In this document: positions 18,568 through 25,628 of the stretch, in pieces
Position numbering within the stretch: the stretch's first letter is position 1
How the letters are laid out: every line of letters begins with the position of its first letter
DNA from: Byssothecium circinans
Taxonomy: Eukaryota; Ascomycota; Dothideomycetes; Pleosporales; Massarinaceae
DNA length: 25,628 nt
Direction: 5' to 3'
Assembly: GCA_010015675.1 (NCBI GenBank)
Contig: ML976993.1
Span: forward strand, 841,930-867,557
Position numbers and translations under genes: made by a program
The notes under the pieces: generated by a model
Told to the model about the DNA's origin: nothing
The model's input: only the letters and a program-made list of their open reading frames with translations
Databases searched by the model: none

Positions 18568-20388
18568 CTAATTATCTGTGGTGTCAAAGAGCTCTTTCCA
18601 ACCGTCCCCTCTAAGATAAAAGACCAAATTCGGGCCATGATGAACAGAGCTGAACTGGTCCGATACCTGGAATTCCACTTTACCACTTCCTTTAAAACCC
18701 TCCCCAACATGGTCTGCCTTTTTGTCATGAACTGGTCGTTCAAAGTCCAGATACCAGAGAGTCTTCGCAATAGCGAGGCTCGCCTCTTGATAGGCCATTG
18801 CTTTCCCCGCGCATCCACGCGCTCCGACTGAAAACGGCGTGAAGGCGTCATGCATGAGTTTCTTCCTGGCGACTTCATCTTCAGCCTCTAATGAACCCCT
18901 TTCGCTGTGCAACCATCTCTCAGGCGAGAAGGTAAACGGGTCAGGGAAGTAGGCTTCGTTGTGGTGTAACGTGTATATGTTAACACCAACCTCCGTGCCT
19001 GGCGGGATAATGTGACCATCAACAAGAAGAGGCGGTCCACCATCGGAATGGGGAAGCTGACGCCACAGTGTTGTGCAGATAGGAGGCGTGATTCGAAGTG
19101 TCTCGTCAATGCATGCGCGAAGATACACGCAGCTAGCAAGCTTAGGCCCGTTTCGGATCTCAGAGGACGAACTGAAGGTTGAGCGAATTTCCGTCGCCAG
19201 GCGCTCATAAGACGAAGGGTAGCGGGATAAATAGAAGAATACAGCGGCGAGGGCTGTAGAAGTTGTATCCCCCCCTATACACACGCACTTGTTAGCCAGG
19301 CTCATCCGACAAAGCTGATAGACGACCCATCGTGCTCACCTGCTGGCATGAAGAACGCAGCTTCCGACCAGATGTCCCGGAGGCGCATCCCTTCCCCGGT
19401 CTCGGGATCCTTGATATCCACGACAAACGAATATAGGTCTTTCTTATCATGCTTTCCCTCTGATCGACGAGCAACGATAAGATCCCGTAGCATCTTATAG
19501 TAGCGCATCTGGCTGGTCAAAATAAAGGGGTACAGCGCCACCTCCATACCGATCTTTTTCAGCAGGGGAAACTGGATGTACAGGTTGGTTCTGAAATTGG
19601 ACGTTTCCAATCCAGCCACCATGAACCGATTCTCGGTCGACGTCTGCAGATTGAAGGCAGCTCCGAAACCGAGCTGACCGATGACATCCAAGCCGAGGTA
19701 CTTGCACCGCTCTGTCATGTCGACCACGTTCGCCTTATTGTCTTTACAGGACTTGGCTAACTCTCGTACAAAGGTGTCAACGTGTTCCATCATCAAGGGC
19801 TCGAACTCTCGCATCGAACGCTCATTCACGCCTTGGCCGATTATTCGGCGTTTGACCCGGTGCAGGCGCTTATCGAGAACGTTGAAAAGATTGTAGACGT
19901 CAGGAAAGGGCTGGGTGACAAGGTATGCGCGTGACTTGAACAGCCGCTCATTCTGGTAAATATCTGTAGAGGATTGTAAGGTTCACAGTCTTGCCAGGGC
20001 TCGGCAACTTACCATGGAGTGCTTTCACTGAATTGAACACTACCTTGTTGGGTCCATGACGGTAGACTGGCCCTGGATCGTCTTTAGCTTAAGTTTGAAT
20101 CCCCTTTTTCGGTTATCGTACCGTATTCCTGGTGATTGCGGTAGGTAACCCAGGCCAGACGCCGGAATATGGCATGGTATGCTCCGTACCAGTCCGTGAA
20201 GCGAGCAGCAAAAGGTCCAGGCAGAGAATGCAACGGGTGGAGGAAAATTCGATATCCATAGACGAGGATGCACTGTTTATGGGAGTTGGCTCGACGTGCG
20301 GTGTTGTGATATGATGTGAACTTACCCTCTTCCACAGAGCATAGAGAACGTAGCGTGCAACAGCCCACGCAGCTTCGGTAACCGCCAT
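18568..20388 (-). CDS. Cytochrome P450 monooxygenase, second, intact
   Basis: Five exons on the minus strand give 534 aa: 20388-20326, 20272-20122, 20072-20013, 19963-19340 and 19274-18568. Introns are 53, 49, 49 and 65 nt, all GT..AG. A hydrophobic N-terminus precedes FLHPLHSLPGPF, the proline-rich hinge. The C-helix region is followed by NERSMREFEPLM; I-helix AGGDTT is at 299-304, ExxR is Glu357/Arg360, PERW at 417-420, and the heme motif FSVGARGCAG has the ligand Cys454. Nothing is missing or broken. It belongs to the fungal microsomal class but differs clearly from the other P450 in this window. It is separated from the biosynthetic cluster by about 2.4 kb of gene debris, so cluster membership is uncertain. 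Substrate unknown. Confidence 0.9.
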
Positions 20389-21262
20389 GTTCCCAAAGGC
20401 AGATTCAAGGTAGAGTGCCGACTCTTGATGACTAGTTGAAAAGAAGTCGCAAGTTCGAGCGGTGGCGATGAATAGCAGTTGAACGCTTCGCAGCAGAAAG
20501 GAAGTGTCATACGTCTTGGTCGGTGGGGATGCTTTTGCTTTGCCTCATCAGCGGGTGAGTGCCAAGCCCATTTGGACAGCGGTTTCATGGTCTGACAGGT
20601 CGTTTGTGCCAAATTCCATGCCGCAATATATAAGCGGCACGTAACGGTTGCCAAAGTCTCATGCATGGTGCATGCAACGGTCAGGGTGAACTACGCCGCG
20701 TGGTACCGCAGACTCGCCTAACACAAGGAGGGGTACAAGGTTAACAGTGCTCATCAAAGGGGTGACCATATGCTTCGCCTTGACTCTAAGACAGGAGGAA
20801 AGTTTAAAGTCATCGAGCCACGTGAAGTGTCTAGCGCACTTTGTCCCCAGAAGTTTACGCATTGCTGTTGGAAGACGGCTCGATACGCCAGCTTTGAGAA
20901 CCTTGAGAAAGTATATGAGGCCGTGAAAACTTTCGTATTTTACGAGTGCGGACAGAACATCTAAATTCTCTACCCTTGACATAAGTGTTTAGTCCAGAGC
21001 TCAAGTTTAAGCTTATTTTATGGAGACGTGATTGATGTCCTGCATAAGCGTAGCCGCTCTGGGCTTAGTGCGCCATACCGTAATGCCTACGTCATTTGTA
21101 ACTATGGAGCTTGCGCTCAGCACGCTTGGAGCTCTTGTTTGCGTCTTCTTAAAAGCTGCATTTCCCACTTGACGGCTGCCGCACTCATCAATTGACCTCC
21201 ATAGCCGCCCTGTTATCCAATTCTCCTCCCGCCTTCACCCATTTACGACAACAACCTCATCC
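20389..21262. promoter_or_regulatory. Divergent promoter region, second P450 / mitochondrial-type protein
   Basis: 874 bp between divergent starts with no credible gene; short frames around 20660-20980 show no domain. A TATATAA element lies at about 20627-20633 on the P450 side. On the right side CCAAT at 21217-21221 and a C/T-rich leader fit a housekeeping fungal promoter, with the CCAAT box recalling HAP-complex control of mitochondrial genes. Confidence 0.4.
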
Positions 21263-22483
21263 ATGATGATCTCGAAACGTGTTGCTTCGAGCGCTGGGTG
21301 CATAGCCCGCTCGACCCGCCGTCCGATCCCGCCTTCAATCAACGCACGCGTGCGCACGCAAACTCCGCGCTTCCAGTCGACTTCCTCGACCGCCGGCGGT
21401 TCAGGATCATCTTCAGCAGCCATTGGCGCACTGACCGGCTCGCTTGCCACCGTCACCATCGGCTACATCTGGTATCGTCAATCCGGTGCTCGCGAGCTCC
21501 TCACCGCGACAAAGACTACCAAAGACTACGTCAACAATGCGTCCAAGAAGCTCAAGGAGTCGACACCTGAGCCCAACGAGGCCCTCGATTGGTTAAGAAG
21601 CACCTCCAAGAGCTACGCCGTCTTCATCCCCGGAGCGCGGGGCTACATCGATGCCGCGTTCAACGATATCGATGCCGTCCGCGAGAAGCATGGCCAAGAA
21701 GTCGACGACATTGTCCGCGACGCCTATTCGGAGCTCCAGTCCATTGCGAAGGACGGCGAGCTCTCTCTCCTCACTGCCCAAAAGGCATGGAACGTCATCG
21801 TCAAGCACCTCGGTCGGATAGGCGATCTCGCCGGCGACGCTTCGCAACAGATCCTCGATAACCACCCGCAGCTCAAGGAGAAGGTTGGCGGTAACCTGGA
21901 CAAGCTCAAGGAGATGGGCGAGAACTACGGTCCTGATGCGAAGAAGGAGCTGGATAGGACGTGGGAGCAGATCAGCGACATCGTCAAGACGGGTCTCAGC
22001 GCACAGAACATTGAGAAGATACAAAAGGTGGTGCAGGAGAAGGTGGATAAGCTGAAGCAGCTCGGTGACGAGGCGTGGAAGAAGGGCATGGAGCAGGCGA
22101 AGCCATACCTCGACAAGAACCCCAAGGTCAAGGAGCTCGTGGAAGAGAATGCGGATAAGCTCAAGCAGGGGAATGTTCAAGAACTGTACCCGAAGATTAA
22201 AAAGGCTGTCGAGTCTGGTGATCTGGGCGATTTGCAGTCATACGTTGACTCCGCAGTGAACAAGGCCAAACACTCTGGCTTCGGAGAGTATCTCAACAAA
22301 ATTCCCGGAGGTGATCAGATCATCCCCAAGTTGGGACAGCTTCAGGAAGTCGCGCAGAAGCATGGCGATGAGGCACAGAAGATTTTCAAAGATGCTGTGA
22401 GCGAGATTTCGGATATCTTGAAGAAGAAGGGGAGCGAGGCGGAAGAGGTGGCGAAGAAGGCCCAGGAGGATTCGAAGAAGTAG
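21263..22483 (+). CDS. Mitochondrial-type membrane protein with long amphipathic helical (LEA-like) region
   Basis: A single exon encodes 406 aa. The first 45 residues are rich in Arg, Ser, Thr and Pro with almost no acidic residue, as in a mitochondrial presequence. A Gly/Ala-rich hydrophobic segment at about 52-70 could be an inner-membrane span or anchor. From about residue 85 the protein is highly charged and helical, with repeated Lys/Glu/Leu patterns (such as DKLKEMGENYGPDAKKELD and VVQEKVDKLKQLGDEAWKKG) like LEA or apolipoprotein-type repeats, ending in a Lys-rich tail. A second ATG follows immediately (21266). I recognise the overall type, conserved in filamentous ascomycetes, but cannot name a function. 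Codon use and promoter look like an ordinary chromosomal gene, outside the biosynthetic cluster. Confidence 0.85.
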   Translation: MMISKRVASSAGCIARSTRRPIPPSINARVRTQTPRFQSTSSTAGGSGSSSAAIGALTGSLATVTIGYIWYRQSGARELLTATKTTKDYVNNASKKLKESTPEPNEALDWLRSTSKSYAVFIPGARGYIDAAFNDIDAVREKHGQEVDDIVRDAYSELQSIAKDGELSLLTAQKAWNVIVKHLGRIGDLAGDASQQILDNHPQLKEKVGGNLDKLKEMGENYGPDAKKELDRTWEQISDIVKTGLSAQNIEKIQKVVQEKVDKLKQLGDEAWKKGMEQAKPYLDKNPKVKELVEENADKLKQGNVQELYPKIKKAVESGDLGDLQSYVDSAVNKAKHSGFGEYLNKIPGGDQIIPKLGQLQEVAQKHGDEAQKIFKDAVSEISDILKKKGSEAEEVAKKAQEDSKK

Positions 22484-22821
22484 GTGGATCATGGCTGCGC
22501 GGGTTGCTCAAGGATGAAGCATGATTGGAGTGGGAAACGGAAAAGGCAACTGTATTATACGGTATTAGTATCGGCATTGGCATTGGCATTGGCAATGGAG
22601 TCGTGGAGTCTTGCTGTGGTTTTTCCCAGTATGACAAACACTAGTAATCTTCTGCATCCTCTGGAACAATTCATCCCTCCTTGCCCGGCTGCAAATACTT
22701 TCATGCTAGACCTCTAATTTCTTTCTCCTTAGCTCTTCTTTTGTTCTTTGGTTCATCGGCTGGTCAGTAAATATTTTTCATATTATCCACGTCCCATATT
22801 TACAGTGCCAAACTGAGCAGT
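22484..22821. other. Convergent intergenic region with short hexamer repeat
   Basis: 338 bp between the converging 3' ends of the mitochondrial-type gene and the GH20 gene. It contains about four tandem GGCATT-like hexamers (22573-22596) and T-rich sequence from 22716, probably 3' untranslated. No gene is seen. Confidence 0.45.
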
Positions 22822-25129
22822 CTACGCCACATTCGACAACTGCAAACCATACACTTCACCAGTCCACCCAGCCTTCTCTCCCCCGACCTCCTGCAACGGT
22901 GCCTCAAACGCCATAGGTCCCCACTCAAAGCGCGCCCCATTTATGCCCATCTTTGTCAGGAACTCCTGTTCCTGTCTATCGTCGACCTTGGCAAAAGTAC
23001 GATTGCCGCGGCCGATAATGCTAAGGTCCAGCTTCTGCTGCAAAGGAACTGATGAGTTGAGGCGGAAATACTCACCACCAGCGAGGAAAGTGATATTTGG
23101 CGTGAGCATGAGTGCCGTATCTCCTCCAGTGATGAGCGTGGCATTTGTCTCATCCTCCAGGGTAGAAAGGAGGAACGAGAATTTCAAAGTATAGTTCCTT
23201 CCTTTAGAGGCAAGTGGTGTTTTGAGCGAGCATGAATCGATGACGAGGGAACCGGATCCGCTTTGCGTGCAGTCGGTTGAGCCGTGATATCCATTTCCAG
23301 ATTTATCGATAATACCTCCTGCAGTTGAGTTGTAGCCAGCCTCAAAAGCATAGGAGAGGACGGTCGATGACTTTGACGGTATCGCGCGCTCGAGATTTTG
23401 ACCGGGGATCAAAGGATGAAGAGCTTCCAACACAGCACTGAACTCTATGGATGTTAAGTTTCCGCCCCACTGTTTGTCAGCTAGTGCAGGTATGCCCTCC
23501 CTCCACGCGTAGTAGGCTTCGGAGTAGACAGTAGCGTTGGGCCCGTAGTCATTCCAGAGTGGCACAATGGAGCCAAGAACGAGTGGTTCATCGCGCTGAG
23601 GATTGTTGGAAGCGTTCTTCGTATCAAACACATAAGGATACCACAAGCCATGATTGGTGTTGGGATTGCCGATGAACGTCGCGGATACGTTGACTTTTTG
23701 CGGGTACGATCCGGACCACTTCGTCACGACGTAATACGTATCATCGGAGTTGACCACGCTGTAGTTGTTCTGGATATAGTCGTAAAGGGGGTTGTCTTCG
23801 AAAAACTCCCAGTGCTGGATTGAGACGTTCTGGTAAATGTTGACGTATTCCGGGTCGTCGTAGACGGGGGGGAACGTTCCCCAGATCCGGGTGGACTTGT
23901 TGGAGGCCGTGCGGATATGATCGGCTAGTTCGTTTACGAAGAGGTTGTAGTCGTTGACATCAGCCGTGTATTCATCTGCGCCAATCGACACGGTTTTACT
24001 ATGAAACCAGGGCAGGAACTCGCTCCACACAGTCTTTAAGGTTGGAATCGTGTCGGGGTTGGAGATGTTGAGTAGGCTGAGATCGCTCGTGTTTCCGAGC
24101 TCCGGCTTCCATTGAGCGAAAGCGAGTGTGTGTCCAGGCGCTTCGATTTCCGGGAGTACGGTGACGCCACGAGCTGCGCAAGACGACTGAACGTAGTCGA
24201 ACTGGTCCCTAGTGTACGACTCATTCTTGTACTTGTTGAGGCCGGCTAATTCCTCCGCATCCGACCATAACCTGAACCGAGCGTAGAGTTCGAGTGATCT
24301 CTCGCGGCTGTAGATCTTTACATTGTTGTACAGATTGTCACTGAGGTGTACGTGGAACGTATTCTGCTTAAAGAAGGACATGTACGCGCACATTTCGACA
24401 AGGAATTCCGGGGGATAGTAGTGCCTGGCCGCGTCAAGCATCATGCCTCGAGTGGCCCATCCTGGAGTGTCCGTAACAGTCCCAGAAGCTATCGTGCCGT
24501 TGTTCAAGATGGCCTGTTGAAGAACCTAAGTAGGGGATGTAAATTTAGCAAAGCTCATCCAAGTGGGTGTCAGTGCGCTTCATTTCAGAGAACGCTCAAG
24601 GTTTCAGAGTTGCTTGAAGTGTTCAGCGCGCTCTAGAGTTCACTTACGGTTCGTGTTCCCCACCATACTCCGAGAGGGCTAGCACCAGTAATTACGATTC
24701 CAGATGGCGACACTGAGAGGGTGTATCCTTCGAATGATACGCGTCCAGCCACATCGCGGTACTCTCCAGCGTCTTCGAGCGTGAGGAAGATAGAGTCCTG
24801 CGATCCGTTCTGTCCTTGTACAGTGGTGACATGTACGTCCAGCTTTTCCAGGTCGCCGGCAAAAGTGTCGGCAAATTTGAAAAGCGTAGGGGGAATCAGA
24901 GTCTCCCCTTGGTCATTGACTGCATCTGCATATCGACTATCGACAACGATGTTTTTCACATTTTGTAGCGACAGGCTTCCATTACTAGCAGAGAATGGAG
25001 CCGTGGGTATTCCCAACAATCGAGCTTTTTAGATTAGCCTCTGGGGTACTGACTTCAGTGGGCAAGGATACACTTACTGCTTGCTGTGCTCGCAAAAATG
25101 AATAGAACGGCTCGCAGCACATGGTTCAT
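22822..25129 (-). CDS. Secreted glycoside hydrolase family 20 (beta-N-acetylhexosaminidase-like)
   Basis: Three exons on the minus strand give 710 aa: 25129-25078, 25024-24648 and 24525-22822, with introns of 53 and 122 nt. The first exon encodes a signal peptide (about 17 residues, MNHVLRAVLFIFASTAS) and the start is in a CACCATGA context. An N-terminal GH20b-like domain (about 20-150) precedes the (beta/alpha)8 catalytic domain, seen as RGMMLDAARHYYP, FHVHLSDN, EIEAPGH and the Asp-Glu pair in SIGADEY (Asp327, Glu328), the polarising and general-acid residues of GH20. Tryptophan-containing loops (WGTFPP, HGLWYPY) follow. The last about 200 residues form a separate beta-rich, LamG/concanavalin-like region. 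Many N-glycosylation sequons are present. The protein probably removes terminal N-acetylhexosamines from chitin fragments or glycans outside the cell. Intact, and unrelated to the cluster. Confidence 0.9.
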
Positions 25130-25628
25130 GGTGATGACTGTCAAAGAATGATGGCATGTGTCAAAAAGGTGGAAAATGCTCCCGAACTTGCGCTCCAGTA
25201 CAACACCAGTATCAACCCATCTTTAAGAAAGACCGCCTGACAGGTGAAAATGAACGTCGTACGTCAATTCCATGGCAATGCAACTCTATTATCTCAAGCG
25301 ATAGCTTGAGTGTTAGTTCGAGTAACATACAGGGCCTTGGAGCGGGGTAGGCACAGAGATCGGCATCTGGGAATGACAATTCGCGCATGTTTGGCAACAG
25401 TTCAAGGAAGGTTCCGCCGCATAAATACATGGAACCGGAGCAGTATCCAAACGATATGTTTAAATGGTGATAGAATCCGCTGACAATAAGGAAGTCGTTA
25501 GAAGTAGTCATCGGTGGCTGGGAGAAACTCGCTCCTATCGGTCGGAAATGTTCCGAAGCTAAGCTAGCGCATATAGTTCCGGGCCACCCCACCAAAACGC
25601 GACACCTGCACAAAACACGCGATTTCTC
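25130..25628. promoter_or_regulatory. Upstream region of the GH20 gene
   Basis: 499 bp to the right edge with no credible coding frame; the one long minus-strand frame shows no domain. It contains a perfect TCGGAA-ATG-TTCCGA palindrome at 25542-25556 (CGG N7 CCG), a form bound by some fungal Zn2Cys6 regulators. It lies about 410 bp from the GH20 start, and its role is unproven. Confidence 0.4.

Noticed and set aside
20659..20982. 107-aa minus-strand frame and overlapping 64-aa plus-strand frame
   Set aside because: No recognisable domain, overlapping on opposite strands in a promoter region.
21593..22180. Leu-rich 195-aa minus-strand frame
   Set aside because: It is the antisense shadow of the Lys/Glu-rich helical gene at 21263-22483.
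25212..25613. 133-aa minus-strand frame upstream of GH20
   Set aside because: No signal peptide, domain or splice pattern; more likely promoter sequence.

Overview
The window is from a filamentous ascomycete, most likely a Dothideomycete of the Pleosporales type. Genes carry short introns (47-122 nt) with GT..AG ends and CTAAC/CTGAC-like branch sites, start codons sit in CACCATG-type contexts, and the gene families are fungal (highly reducing polyketide synthase, microsomal P450s, secreted GH20). Exon boundaries given here were worked out by hand from reading frames and splice signals. No RNA gene, CRISPR array or bacterial-type feature was seen.

Left two thirds (about 290-16190): a secondary-metabolite cluster. 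In order it holds a 5'-truncated short-chain dehydrogenase (+), an O-methyltransferase (-), a KS-AT-DH-CMeT-ER-KR-ACP polyketide synthase (+), a cytochrome P450 (-) and a secreted FAD-linked oxidase (+). This enzyme set, and strong recognition of the FAD oxidase N-terminal half, match the solanapyrone phytotoxin cluster (sol1-sol6) known from Alternaria solani and Ascochyta rabiei. In that pathway Sol1 makes a C-methylated polyene pyrone, Sol2 O-methylates it, Sol6 hydroxylates the C-methyl group, Sol5 oxidises this to an aldehyde and catalyses the Diels-Alder cyclisation, and Sol3 is a dehydrogenase. The cluster looks decayed. The PKS has one in-frame TAA in its KS domain, the SDR lacks its NAD(P)-binding half, the oxidase has lost about 200 internal and C-terminal residues, and no Zn2Cys6 regulator (Sol4) is present. 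The O-methyltransferase and P450 appear intact.

Middle (about 16190-18560): a debris zone with TA-rich sequence, a hypothetical gene carrying a poly-Glu microsatellite and an in-frame TAG, a C-lobe fragment of a protein kinase and a 20-base poly-C run.

Right third (18568-25628): intact genes. These are a second five-exon P450 (-), a mitochondrial-type coiled-coil/LEA-like membrane protein (+) and a secreted GH20 family glycoside hydrolase (-). The last two look like ordinary chromosomal genes, so the cluster probably ends between about 16.2 and 20.4 kb.
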